Positions 54,993 to 63,384 are shown, counted from the first letter of the stretch. The stretch: DNA of 64,000 bases from an uncultured Muribaculaceae bacterium (GCA_944321705.1 CALUMG010000012.1:1-64000), one strand, 5' to 3'. Translations and numbers: made by a program. Notes: generated by a model from the sequence alone, not told the origin.

Positions 54993-55185
54993 CAAAGATA
55001 GTGAAAGTAGAGTGCAGGACAATCAAACTTGTTTGAAATTGTCATGCCGAGACGCATCCTATCTTATCCAAAGATAGCGAAAGACGAGTGCAATGACAAA
55101 AAATGGACTTGTTCAATTTTTGTCATTGCCGAACCGCATCCTATATTATCCAAAGATAGTGAAAGGCAAGAGCAGAACAAAACAA
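54993..55185 (-). repeat. Promoter-bearing dispersed repeat, copy C (three units)
   Basis: On the minus strand three units end in TATCTTTG at 55158-55151, 55076-55069 and 55000-54993, spaced 82 and 76 bases. Upstream TTTG boxes stand 19 and 20 bases before the first two. The inner block is 81/84 identical to copy B. The linkers are palindromic around aacaag: gacaaaaa with tttttgtc in one, gacaat..caaac with gtttg-attgtc in the other. The last unit lies 30 bases before rbfA. Confidence 0.85.
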
Positions 55186-55429
55186 ATTCACTCGTGTCTT
55201 ATATGTTTCCAATCATGTAGTAGCCTGCGTCGCTTTTATATCAACGGAAAGAGCATAATTTGCGGCTATCGATATTCCATACAAAGGCATGTATTTTAAA
55301 AAACGATCCCAAGGTAGAACTTCTCTACCTCAAAGCGTCGTAGATACAGAAACCTTGGTGCCAAATAATTAAGCGTAAACCAAGCCTTTAACTAAATATC
55401 CACAAATCCGGCAAAATTGTAGTGTTAAA

Positions 55430-55545
55430 TTTGAATTTATTGCCCAATTATGCATATATTTGTAATACATATCGTTCGCAGAAGCCCGATATGGGTCAAG
55501 TGGGCGGTGCAGACATAATTGAAAAAGCGTTTATTTGTCGCTTTT
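55430..55545 (+). ncRNA. Candidate small RNA with own promoter and terminator
   Basis: TTTG (55430-55433), 21 bases, TATATTTG (55455-55462) is a consensus promoter. About 80 bases downstream of the expected start lies a 7-bp stem (55523-55529 with 55539-55545) ending in CTTTTATTCTT. Between them GCCC and GGGC (near 55483 and 55501) can pair. There is no ORF with a start inside. I do not recognise a known RNA family. Confidence 0.5.
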
Positions 55546-55690
55546 ATTCTTGGCTATTCTGAAATGTGGCAGTTTCTAAATCAAGGTCAGGAGTGAAGCA
55601 ACGATAGATGCCTTTAGTGGTATGACATACATTTGTTATTTTATTTTGCCGGACTGTGATAGAACTGGTAAAATGCAATGTTATTCATAC

Positions 55691-55787
55691 AGCGTGAGGC
55701 TTCTGCGTTGCTCATTCTACCTTGATGGGCAGCCACAGCCTCGGAATAGCGGGATGAGCAATTAATACAGGCTCTCACGCTTTTTTT
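55691..55787 (+). ncRNA. Candidate structured RNA or terminator
   Basis: Outer arms AGCGTGAG (55691-55698) and CTCACGCT (55774-55781) and inner arms TTGCTCAT (55708-55715) and ATGAGCAA (55754-55761) pair perfectly; seven T bases follow. The nested stems and long loop are more elaborate than a plain terminator, so it may be the 3' part of a small RNA. It lies 53 bases before the next small gene. Confidence 0.5.
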
Positions 55788-55840
55788 GTTTTACCATGTA
55801 AAGGCCAAAGAGGAGAGTCCCGAGGTAACATTATACTTCA

Positions 55841-56041
55841 ATGAAAAAGAAATTAAGTTTATTTGTTGATGCTAACAAAATCAAGAATCCTAATGTTATT
55901 AGAGTGTTGATGGCATTGGAAGAAAAAGGATGGCTCAAGAATGGAGAAATTGTGTATAACGAGGAGGAAGAAAGTGAGGTGTTTGACCTTATCAACCAAT
56001 TAGGACTCCAAACAGGAGAGAAAGATTCTCGCGAATTGTAA
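55841..56041 (+). CDS. Small acidic protein, unknown
   Basis: 66 residues, no signal or membrane helix. A basic N-terminus (MKKKLSLFVDANKIKNPNVI) is followed by a helix-like segment and an acidic patch (NEEEESEVFDLINQLGL). An AGAGGAGAG stretch about 25 bases upstream is purine-rich. I do not recognise the family. It is isolated among repeats and candidate RNAs, so its status as a real gene is moderate. Confidence 0.45.
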   Translation: MKKKLSLFVDANKIKNPNVIRVLMALEEKGWLKNGEIVYNEEEESEVFDLINQLGLQTGEKDSREL

Positions 56042-56143
56042 ATCCATTTTTTAACGATGTTAATTGATTAAACGGCTGATAGATATTGCTGTACCTGTCA
56101 ATTGAAGTGATTAATTGGAGGTGTCGAGTTGTTAATTTTTTCA

Positions 56144-56302
56144 ATGATTTTTATGATAAAAAAATAGAAAATCTTTGAAATAGCTATAGGATTTATCATC
56201 AGTTACTTATGCAGCATTTGTTTACCTCCTTTTATCGGGGCTGTTGTTGGTGTATGTTTAACACAATTGGTGATATGGGCTTTTGCTTGCTATTTCAAAT
56301 AA
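56144..56302 (+). pseudogene. Micro-ORF for a membrane peptide split by an amber codon
   Basis: The frame reads MIFMIKK, then TAG at 56165-56167, then 44 codons of a strongly hydrophobic peptide (IAIGFIISYLCSICLPPF and VVGVCLTQLVIWAFACYF) ending in TAA at 56300. No ATG follows the amber. It looks like a broken two-helix membrane peptide, perhaps a remnant of a pmp3/UPF0057-like protein (LPPFIGAVVG is reminiscent), but that is a guess. Confidence 0.4.
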
Positions 56303-56315
56303 TTAGTTTCGGAAA

Positions 56316-56369
56316 GGCTGAGTTTCAAAACAACAGTTCTTGTAATAGATAGGTGCTTGAAACTCAGCC
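56316..56369 (+). repeat. Perfect inverted repeat upstream of the BspA-like gene
   Basis: 13-bp arms (56316-56328 and 56357-56369) around a 28-base loop, 54 bases before the gene start. There is no T tract of terminator quality; it may be a weak terminator or a leader structure. Confidence 0.55.
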
Positions 56370-56422
56370 CTTATGTTCTTTCAAAAGGCAATATTAACTG
56401 TCGCACTAAATAATTTGACAAT

Positions 56423-58513
56423 ATGAAACGAAACGTTTTAAAAATAATTATGGCTATGGTCATGTTATCTGTGTCAATGATGGCTGTAGCGTATGATTTC
56501 TCCTGCGATGGCATTTATTACGATATTATTTCAGAAGACAATAGAACCGTTGAAGTAACTTTTGGCGGTAGTCCGTATTTTGGTGGTTCGTATTCTGGGA
56601 ATATCGTTATTCCCTCTGAAGTTGTGTACAACAATAAGACTTATACCGTAATTGCTATTGGAAAGGATGCTTTTCATAATGAGACCAAAGTGAGAGCTGT
56701 AGCAATTCCCAACTCTGTTACCACTATCGATAGCGAGGCTTTCAGGGGATGCACCAGCTTGACCTCGGTAACAATCCCCAATTCTGTTACCACCATCAGG
56801 AGCGAGGCTTTCAGTGAATGCACCAGCTTGACTTCGGTAACAATTCCCAATTCTGTTACCACCATCATGAGCAGAACTTTCTATGGATGCACCAGCTTGA
56901 CTTCAGTAACAATCCCCAACTCCGTGACCATCATCGGGAGCGAGGCTTTCTATGGATGCAGAGACCTAAGCAGCTTGACAATAGGAACAGGTGTTATACT
57001 CATAGAAAATGGAGCTTTCGAAATGGAATACTACGAAAATATAGAAAAGGTAATATGGCTACCTAATACGCCACCCGAAGGTTATACTGAAATAAAAGGA
57101 TTGAGGAACTATGTGGCTAATGATTCTTATAGCAACTTAGAAAATGTTACGGTTTATCCGTTTCTAAGTTCCATATTTGAAGAAGGCGGAATAAAGTATG
57201 TGCCGGTAAGCCCATCCGACCGCACTTGCGATGCCATCGATTGTGTATATGACAATTCTGCGGCAAATATCATGATAACCAAGACTGTGAACCATCAAGG
57301 CGTAAATATGTCATTACTAAATGTGAATGACTACTTATGCTATAACAATGATTCTATCAAAACAGTAACCATAAAGGATTTTGATGCCAACATTAGTTAC
57401 TGCGCTTTCAGTAGTTGTGACGGCATTGAAACTGTTGACATAAAAAACCTTACAGGCAACATTGGTGACGATGCTTTCGTTAATTGCTATGGCATTGAAA
57501 CTGTTGACATAGAGGATCTTACAGGCAACATTGGTGACAAAGCGTTCTATGGCTGCAGAAATCTTAAAGGAATCGACATCCCCAATACAGTAACAAGCAT
57601 TGGTATAGGTTGTTTTGAGTCTTGTAGCTCTTTAGCATACGCAAATATAGGGTCTGGTATAGATTCTTTGCCTGACGATTGTTTTAGTAACACTGCCTTG
57701 ACAGAAATTAGGATACCTAAAACAGTGAATAATATTGGCGATAATGTGTTCTTTTATTGCTGGTCATTGGCAAATGTTTATATCGAGGACAGGCAGACTG
57801 AGCTTGTGCTTGGCAGCAATTCCAACAATCCGATATTTTCTGGTTGTCCGCTCGATTCGGTTTATATAGGTGGTAATATTTCGTATGATACAAGTAGCAG
57901 CGCGGGTTATTCACCATTTTACCGCAATACAAGTTTGCGGGCAGTAAAAATTACCGATAAGGAAACCGAAATATCAGCAAATGAGTTCTATGGTTGTACA
58001 AATTTGCAGCGCGTGGAACTTGGCGACGGCATCGAGAACATCCAGGATTATGCATTCTCGGGCTGCTCGGCGATTGAAAGCTTCACTTTCGGCAACAGCT
58101 TGCTGACCATTGGGGAAGAGGCGTTTTCCGACTGCACGGCCATGACACAGCTTATAAGCCGCACCGAAGTTCCGCCCGTCTGCGGCACACAGGCATTGGA
58201 CGACATCAACAAATGGAACTGTACACTATTGGTACCTGATAAATCGATTGATGCCTATAAAGCTGCCGATCAATGGAAAGAGTTCTTCTTTATAGAAAGT
58301 GGAATTAGCGATATTGATGCCGACGATTGCTCGGTGTGGGTCGAAGGAGGGAAACTTATGTTTAGCGGATTCAATGATGGATCCTTGGTAGACGTTTACA
58401 CTGTATCCGGGCAACACATATATAACGGTGAAATGGAATCATGCCCCGATATGTCAACAGGGATATACATTATTGCAATCAATGGTTCAACCTACAAAAT
58501 CCTTGTAAAATGA
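56423..58513 (+). CDS. BspA-like leucine-rich-repeat secreted protein
   Basis: 696 residues with a signal peptide ending MAVA. LRR_5 repeats of 23 residues dominate, with the consensus L-x-S-V-T-I-P-N-S-V-T-x-I-x-x-x-A-F-x-x-C. The first four are almost identical; later ones have diverged (NIGDDAFVNCYGIETVDI). The last 75 residues, with VYTVSGQHIYNGE and GIYIIAINGSTYKILVK, form a Por-type sorting domain, so export and surface attachment by type IX secretion is likely. Family members bind host proteins such as fibronectin or mediate coaggregation. The stop overlaps the start of the next gene. Confidence 0.9.
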   Translation: MKRNVLKIIMAMVMLSVSMMAVAYDFSCDGIYYDIISEDNRTVEVTFGGSPYFGGSYSGNIVIPSEVVYNNKTYTVIAIGKDAFHNETKVRAVAIPNSVTTIDSEAFRGCTSLTSVTIPNSVTTIRSEAFSECTSLTSVTIPNSVTTIMSRTFYGCTSLTSVTIPNSVTIIGSEAFYGCRDLSSLTIGTGVILIENGAFEMEYYENIEKVIWLPNTPPEGYTEIKGLRNYVANDSYSNLENVTVYPFLSSIFEEGGIKYVPVSPSDRTCDAIDCVYDNSAANIMITKTVNHQGVNMSLLNVNDYLCYNNDSIKTVTIKDFDANISYCAFSSCDGIETVDIKNLTGNIGDDAFVNCYGIETVDIEDLTGNIGDKAFYGCRNLKGIDIPNTVTSIGIGCFESCSSLAYANIGSGIDSLPDDCFSNTALTEIRIPKTVNNIGDNVFFYCWSLANVYIEDRQTELVLGSNSNNPIFSGCPLDSVYIGGNISYDTSSSAGYSPFYRNTSLRAVKITDKETEISANEFYGCTNLQRVELGDGIENIQDYAFSGCSAIESFTFGNSLLTIGEEAFSDCTAMTQLISRTEVPPVCGTQALDDINKWNCTLLVPDKSIDAYKAADQWKEFFFIESGISDIDADDCSVWVEGGKLMFSGFNDGSLVDVYTVSGQHIYNGEMESCPDMSTGIYIIAINGSTYKILVK
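56705..56980 (+). repeat. Four 69-bp tandem repeats inside the BspA-like gene
   Basis: Units begin at 56705, 56774, 56843 and 56912, exactly 69 bases apart, and differ at few positions. They encode the near-identical LRR units. A period that is a multiple of three allows copy-number change without loss of frame. Confidence 0.9.
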
Positions 58514-58905
58514 AAGTAGAAGAATTTGTAGCAACATTTGAGTTTGCGTTCAACGGAGTTACCACTAAGAAAGATTCATATAATTCATTGGTAACATTCC
58601 TCATGAGAAATGGGTGGATTGATGAAAATAGATGTAAATCGCCCAAACTTCATTCATTTCATTCTGAGGAAGATGGAGTATGCAAAGTTGTTTTCATAGG
58701 AATGGCCCAACAAGACATCGAGGAAATTTGCGATAATTTTTTTGACGACTTAAGGGAATGTGAAGATGTGAAATGGGCAAAGGTTTTATATGATAACGCA
58801 ACCGAAAAACTTGTGTATAACCATGCAGACAAATATGCAGAAAACGAATTTTTACTGCAAAATGCCGAAAAAGGCAAAATTAAGTTGTATGTCATTTGCA
58901 GATAA
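58510..58905 (+). CDS. Small cytoplasmic protein coupled to the BspA-like gene
   Basis: 131 residues from the ATG at 58510, which overlaps the BspA-like stop as ATGA. A longer frame from 58441 would lie within the upstream sorting domain and is rejected. There is no signal peptide. The protein is acidic, with YNSLVTFLMRNGWIDE, VVFIGMAQQDIEEICDNFFDD and KLYVICR. I do not recognise it. Tight coupling with a secreted surface protein suggests a helper, or an immunity-like partner, but nothing in the sequence proves either. A terminator follows. Confidence 0.6.
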   Translation: MKVEEFVATFEFAFNGVTTKKDSYNSLVTFLMRNGWIDENRCKSPKLHSFHSEEDGVCKVVFIGMAQQDIEEICDNFFDDLRECEDVKWAKVLYDNATEKLVYNHADKYAENEFLLQNAEKGKIKLYVICR

Positions 58906-58928
58906 CATTTTTCGGGTTTACTGCTGAC

Positions 58929-58966
58929 AAAAGCAGCTATGCCACACACCGGGCATGGCTGCTTTT
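58929..58966 (+). terminator. Terminator after the BspA-like pair
   Basis: 15-pair stem with one T-G wobble (58929-58943 with 58952-58966) whose 3' arm ends in TTTT. A second, short hairpin with T5 follows at 58996-59014. The next gene is on the other strand. Confidence 0.8.
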
Positions 58967-59114
58967 ATGTTACAAATTATGTGACAAAGCTGTGTGGCAA
59001 GAAGTTGCCTTTTTGCACTCGGGTTGGTGGCACGGCAACCTTTGATTCAGGTTATGCCATTATGTTCTTGTTGCAAGACCGTGCTACAAGAATTGATTGA
59101 TAACAAGTTTAAAT

Positions 59115-59765
59115 TCAAAAATAGTGGCGGGGGAGCTTGTAGATTATTGTGAGGCCGTCGCGCAGGGGGAGGATGACTTTCTCAACACGGTCGTCGGTTG
59201 CAATTTTGTCGTTGAAGCGCAAGATGCCTTCGGTCTGCGCATCGAGCTTCTTGCCCCAGTCCACGACTTTGCCGTCCCACAGGGTGTTGTCGGCGATTAT
59301 GAAACCGCCATCGGCAACATGGTCGAACACGAGGTCGTAGTATGCACTATATTCGCGCTTGTTGGCATCGATGAACACGAGGTCGAATGTGGTGTCAAGC
59401 CGTGGCAGGATGTCGCATGCGTCGCCTATGTGCAGCGTTATTTTGCTGCCTTGCGGCGAAGTGGCGAAGTGGCTGCGGATGAAGTCTTCAAGCTCGTCGT
59501 CTATCTCGATGGTGTGCAGTTCCCCGTCATCGGGCAGGCCCTCTGCAAGACAGAGGGCTGAATATCCGGTGAACGTGCCGAGTTCGAGAATCTTGCGTGG
59601 CGATATCATACGGACAAACATCTTCAGCAACCGTCCTTGCAGATGACCCGAGCACATGCGCGGACGCAGGTGAAACAAATGGGTTTCCCTGTCGAGCCGA
59701 GCCAGTTCGGCCGGTTCAGGGTCGATGTGTGCCAGTATGTAGTCGTCCAGTTCTTCTATTTGCAT
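59115..59765 (-). CDS. SAM-dependent O-methyltransferase, caffeoyl-CoA OMT family
   Basis: 216 residues, cytoplasmic. ILELGTFTGYSALCLAEGLP (near residue 58) is the SAM-binding motif I; LVFIDANKREYSAYYD and IADNTLW carry the metal-ligand residues of the catechol/caffeoyl-CoA OMT family. The natural substrate in Bacteroidales is not settled; a small catechol-like molecule or tRNA (as for TrmR-like members) is possible. It starts 10 bases inside the end of pyk and so is translated with it. Confidence 0.88.
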   Translation of the reverse strand: MQIEELDDYILAHIDPEPAELARLDRETHLFHLRPRMCSGHLQGRLLKMFVRMISPRKILELGTFTGYSALCLAEGLPDDGELHTIEIDDELEDFIRSHFATSPQGSKITLHIGDACDILPRLDTTFDLVFIDANKREYSAYYDLVFDHVADGGFIIADNTLWDGKVVDWGKKLDAQTEGILRFNDKIATDDRVEKVILPLRDGLTIIYKLPRHYF

Positions 59766-61228
59766 TTGTCGCTTGATTCAAGGTTTGGCAATAGATAAGT
59801 GTCGAAATTGTCAAGGATTTCTCCCACTTTGTTGATTTCGAGGAATGAAGTGCCTTTCCCCTCGCCATAAGCTCCGCCAAGGTATGCAATGAGAGAGTCT
59901 TTGTCGAGCAAGCCGAGGCAGATGAGCTGTTTCAGCCCGTGATACAAGTATTCGCGAGAGGTCGCCGAGCGTTTCTGGTAGACAGGGAACACGCCATAGC
60001 TTAAAGCCAGCAGCCTGATGACATGCTGGTAGTAGCAAAGAGCCAATGTCGGGTTGTTTCCGCGGAATGATGCGATGTATCTGGCCGTGCGCCCTGTGTA
60101 GCTGTCGGTGATTATCGCCTTGGTGCCTACTTCCTCGGCCGAGTCTACTGCTTGGTGGGCGAGGAACGATGTGATGTCATTTTCCATCTTAGGAAGAGAG
60201 TGACCGTCATGCGTGAGCTTCTGCATGCTTTTTTCGGCCTCGATGGCCACGCGCGACATGGTTGAGATCGCCTCCACAGGGTATTTGCCGTAGGCGGTCT
60301 CGCCGCTAAGCATAAGAGCATCGGCACGTTGATAGACGGCATTGGCAATGTCGGAGACCTCGGCGCGCGTTGGACGTGGGTTGGAAATCATCGAGTGCAG
60401 CATTTGTGTTGCCACAATCACAGGCTTGTGGGCTGCGATGCACTTGCGGATGAGCTGGTTCTGTATGCCCGGAATCATCTCGGCAGGTACCTCGATGCCA
60501 AGGTCGCCACGGGCAATCATGATGCCATAGGCCGAGTCAAGAATTTCGTCGAAATTGTTGATGCCTTCTTGGTTCTCGATTTTTGCGATAATCTTGATGT
60601 GGCTGTTGCGTGCATCAAGTATTTTTTGGATGTCGAGTATGTCTTGCTTTGTACGGACAAACGAATGGGCGATAAAGTCGATGTCCATGTCTATGGCATA
60701 GTTTATGTTGACGATGTCACGTTCCGTCAGTGACGGAAGGTTGACGCTGACTCCCGGAATGTTCACGCTTTTGCGCGAACCGAGGGTGCCATTGTTGGTG
60801 GCCGTGCAAAGAATCTTGTCTCCGTCGATGTCGTCGATTACGAAATCGAGTTCACCGTCGTCGATGAGCAGGTGGGCACCTTTATGCACGTCTTTGGCTA
60901 TGTCGGCATAAGAGAGGCAAATTGTTTCACCGGTGGTGCATCCGTCTGGTTGCCCTATTACGGTGATTTTGTCTCCCTCGTGAATGTTTATTTCTTTGTC
61001 ATCTATGTTGGTGGTAGTGCGAATTTCCGGACCTTTAGTATCCATGAGGATACCAATGCGTTCTGATACGGCACGCACATTGTTGACTATTTTTTCAAAG
61101 CCTTCCTTGCTCAAGTGAGCCGAGTTCATCCTGACAACGTTGAGGCCGTTTCCAAACAGGTCTTTGATGAAATCTACATCGCAACGTCTGTCGGAAATAG
61201 TAGCGACAATCTTTGTAAATTTATTCAT
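59756..61228 (-). CDS. pyk: Pyruvate kinase
   Basis: 490 residues. It makes pyruvate and ATP from phosphoenolpyruvate. FTKIVATISDRR, VVRMNSAHLSKEG and LMDTKGPEIRT are in the A domain, the B domain covers about residues 75-170, and IIAKIENQEG, MIARGDLGIEVP and PVIVATQMLHSM are active-site motifs. MLSGETAYGKYPVEA is intact. The C domain ends with a Cys-Lys tail. The upstream gap shows no good promoter. Confidence 0.96.
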   Translation of the reverse strand: MNKFTKIVATISDRRCDVDFIKDLFGNGLNVVRMNSAHLSKEGFEKIVNNVRAVSERIGILMDTKGPEIRTTTNIDDKEINIHEGDKITVIGQPDGCTTGETICLSYADIAKDVHKGAHLLIDDGELDFVIDDIDGDKILCTATNNGTLGSRKSVNIPGVSVNLPSLTERDIVNINYAIDMDIDFIAHSFVRTKQDILDIQKILDARNSHIKIIAKIENQEGINNFDEILDSAYGIMIARGDLGIEVPAEMIPGIQNQLIRKCIAAHKPVIVATQMLHSMISNPRPTRAEVSDIANAVYQRADALMLSGETAYGKYPVEAISTMSRVAIEAEKSMQKLTHDGHSLPKMENDITSFLAHQAVDSAEEVGTKAIITDSYTGRTARYIASFRGNNPTLALCYYQHVIRLLALSYGVFPVYQKRSATSREYLYHGLKQLICLGLLDKDSLIAYLGGAYGEGKGTSFLEINKVGEILDNFDTYLLPNLESSDKCK

Positions 61229-61318
61229 GCTTGAATATAAACCTAAAACAAATAAAAATAATATTGCAGTATATGCTGATTCCCTGTAATGGCAAACTGC
61301 ACGACAACGGCAGGATTG

Positions 61319-61765
61319 TCATTCAGGACTTGAATTAGCTTTGCTATGGGCTATCAAGGCTTCGATTGCAAGACGGTAGCTATCGAGCCCAAAGCCGGCT
61401 ATGACGCCAAGGCAGGCTGCCGAAATCATTGATTTGTGCCTGAATTCTTCTCGACGGTGGACATTGGATATGTGTATTTCTATCACAGGCGTGGTGATGG
61501 AGCGTATGGCATCGGCTATTGCCACCGAAGTGTGTGTATATGCTCCGGCATTTAGCACAATGCCGTCGTAATCAAATCCTATGCGGTGAATCTCGTCTAT
61601 CAGGAAACCTTCCACATTGCTTTGAAAGTAATGTAGTTCCACGCTGTCGTGATAGTGTTGTTTCAAATCGGCATAATATGACTCAAATGATTTGTCACCG
61701 TATATGCCTCGTTCCCTTATCCCCAGCAAATTCAAGTTTGGCCCGTTGATTATAGCTATTTTCAT
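61319..61765 (-). CDS. aroQ: 3-dehydroquinate dehydratase, type II
   Basis: 148 residues from the ATG at 61765; a longer frame to 61840 crosses the promoter and is rejected. It removes water from 3-dehydroquinate in the shikimate pathway. IINGPNLNLLGIRERGIYG carries the active-site Arg and Tyr; LNAGAYTHTSVAI and EIHISNVHRREEFRHKS carry the Asn, His and Arg of the type II dodecameric enzyme. Single-gene unit. Confidence 0.96.
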   Translation of the reverse strand: MKIAIINGPNLNLLGIRERGIYGDKSFESYYADLKQHYHDSVELHYFQSNVEGFLIDEIHRIGFDYDGIVLNAGAYTHTSVAIADAIRSITTPVIEIHISNVHRREEFRHKSMISAACLGVIAGFGLDSYRLAIEALIAHSKANSSPE

Positions 61766-61794
61766 TGGATTTCCACCTTGATAAAAATATGTTG

Positions 61795-61826
61795 CAAATG
61801 TAGTGAATCCATGTGATAAATACAAA
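61795..61826 (-). promoter_or_regulatory. Consensus promoter of aroQ
   Basis: Minus strand TTTG (61826-61823), 20 bases, TACATTTG (61802-61795). The ATG at 61765 lies about 22 bases after the expected start. TTCAC precedes the -7 element, as in the promoter repeats. Confidence 0.85.
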
Positions 61827-61888
61827 TCAACCCTGTCCATACTATAGTTTGGATGGTTTATGCATGCATGTTGAAGGATCCCAAATGA

Positions 61889-63255
61889 TTAGTTTTGTAC
61901 TTCCCAATAGCCGCCTTTATCAGGTCCTACACGCTTAATTGCTCCTTTCTCTTGAAGTGAAGCTAATCGCCTTTTTACACTGCTTTCATGTAGTCCCAAT
62001 CGACCAGAAATCTCTTTTCTTGAAATATAAGGATTCTCTTTAAGAAGTTCTATAATAGCATCTTCCTGTTTGTTTTGGTCGCTTTCTGGTCGCTTTCTGG
62101 TCGCTCTTTTGGGTCGTCTCTGGGTCGGATTGGGTCGTGGCCCTTTCAGGATATTTAAACTTGAACGTTGTCCATATACCCGAAGCGTCATAGCGGAATT
62201 CCGGCGTGGAGAATCCGTCATTCTTACAAGCCGTGATGATACGCTCAATACCGCGTCCCCCATGCCTCAATCTCACCTGCACGGAAGAAGGTGTTGGCAA
62301 TATCAGGGTTGTAAGGCATACTCCGATGTGAGGACAATAAGGTCTCCACAGTCCACCCTTCGGGCAATACTCCACCATTTATTATCTCCAACTTGTTCTC
62401 ATACACACGGATTTGAATAGGAGAAGGTTCTGCGTAGTCTTTGTTGATGCAGGCATTCAATAATGCTTCACGCAGAGCCTCACGAGGCATGGGTAAAGTT
62501 TCTATCCGTTGGATACCCTCGTAGGTAATGATGGCTTTCATATACTTGGTACACAGCAAGTCCATCAGTTTCATGATTTGCTGGAACAGATTGCCATGCA
62601 CTTCGTCCTGATACACCAAATCCATGCCTTCACGAAAGAAGCCAACCTTTACAAATGCTCCGGTCACATACTTTTCCGGATCGGGATGGAACAACAAAGC
62701 GGCAGCACGTTTCAAGTAACTGCCCTCATAAAGTCGGAGCTTCTCCAACAGTCCATGATTATCGTCCATCAAATCCGCTTCCTCCATGCGTCCGCTCCGC
62801 TTGGCATACTTGCGAAACAAATCGAATGTAGCGTTATCCAAGTCTTCCGCTTTCAGATAAGGTACAGGTACACCGTCCCACGTCTTGCCTTGTTTGCGAA
62901 GCATGAAGCGGTCGAGTGCCGCTCCTTTCAGTTCCTGATTGGTCGCGCCACTTCGTTGGTAATATTTGCCACGGAAACTGATGGGGTAAGGATAAGCCTC
63001 CGTCACAATCTCCACATAAGATTTTCTGTCTTTCTCTTTCAGATTGACATTAACCAAGATACCCATCATATCGCGCACCTTGTTCGGAATGTCTTCCATT
63101 AGTTTCTTGGCATTCTGCACACCGCACACCTCGCCATTATCCTTTACGCCCACATAAAGGACACCGCCTTGTGCATTGGCAAAGCCACAAATCCATTTCT
63201 GGTATTCGTCGCGCCAAGATTCTTTGAACTCTATGTTTTGGGATTCAAAGTTCAT
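61889..63255 (-). pseudogene. AlbA/ATPase-domain regulator broken by two frameshifts
   Basis: The intact part (63255-62245, 336 residues) has an N-terminal AlbA_2 (Schlafen-type) domain (IEFKESWRDE, GGVLYVGVKDNGEVCGV) and a HATPase-like C-terminal region (REALLNACINKDY, LEIINGGVLPEG). It stops at EIEAWGTRY. The expected continuation GRGIERIITACKNDG lies in a second frame, and a winged helix (YISRKEISGRLGLHESSVKR) in a third, ending at 61889. The first shift fits one extra G in a G5 run near 62259; the second lies at an 11-bp tandem repeat (62077-62109). It may be a decayed gene, a slippage switch or an assembly error. Confidence 0.75.
62077..62109 (+). repeat. 11-bp tandem repeat at a frameshift point
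   Basis: Three units of ggtcgctttct (the third diverged), at 62077, 62088 and 62099. Because 11 is not a multiple of three, gain or loss of a unit shifts the frame. One extra unit would put the upstream frame in register with the winged-helix tail. Confidence 0.8.
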
Positions 63256-63384
63256 TTTAAATTTTTCACCTTTTTGAAAACAGTGTGGATTATCGACAAG
63301 TGCAATTTTACGAAATTAATTTGAAGAATTCTTTTTTTGGAGGTGAAAAGTTCAGAGAAACAGGAAAATAAACGGGATGGAGAG

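Larger units (their letters stand above)
55186..55840. other. 655-base stretch with candidate small RNAs but no long gene
   Basis: No credible protein gene over 30 residues. It contains a promoter-to-terminator unit (55430-55545) and a structured, T-tailed element (55691-55787), listed separately. Bases 55186-55429 show nothing I can name. Confidence 0.6.

Noticed and set aside
54963..55022. 20-residue N-terminal extension of RbfA
   Set aside because: It would translate the promoter repeat; RbfA homologues begin at the MESTRQSKIARL methionine.
55186..55840. tmRNA, RNase P RNA or SRP RNA in the gene-free stretch
   Set aside because: None of the expected conserved strings, such as the tRNA-like ends of tmRNA or the GGAAGC-type SRP loop, could be found.
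56705..56980. CRISPR-like regular repeats
   Set aside because: The 69-bp units are in-frame coding LRR repeats without unique spacers. No CRISPR array was seen anywhere in the window.
61841..61888. Possible gene between aroQ and the broken regulator
   Set aside because: Too short; only the upstream part of the aroQ promoter region and the regulator's 3' end.
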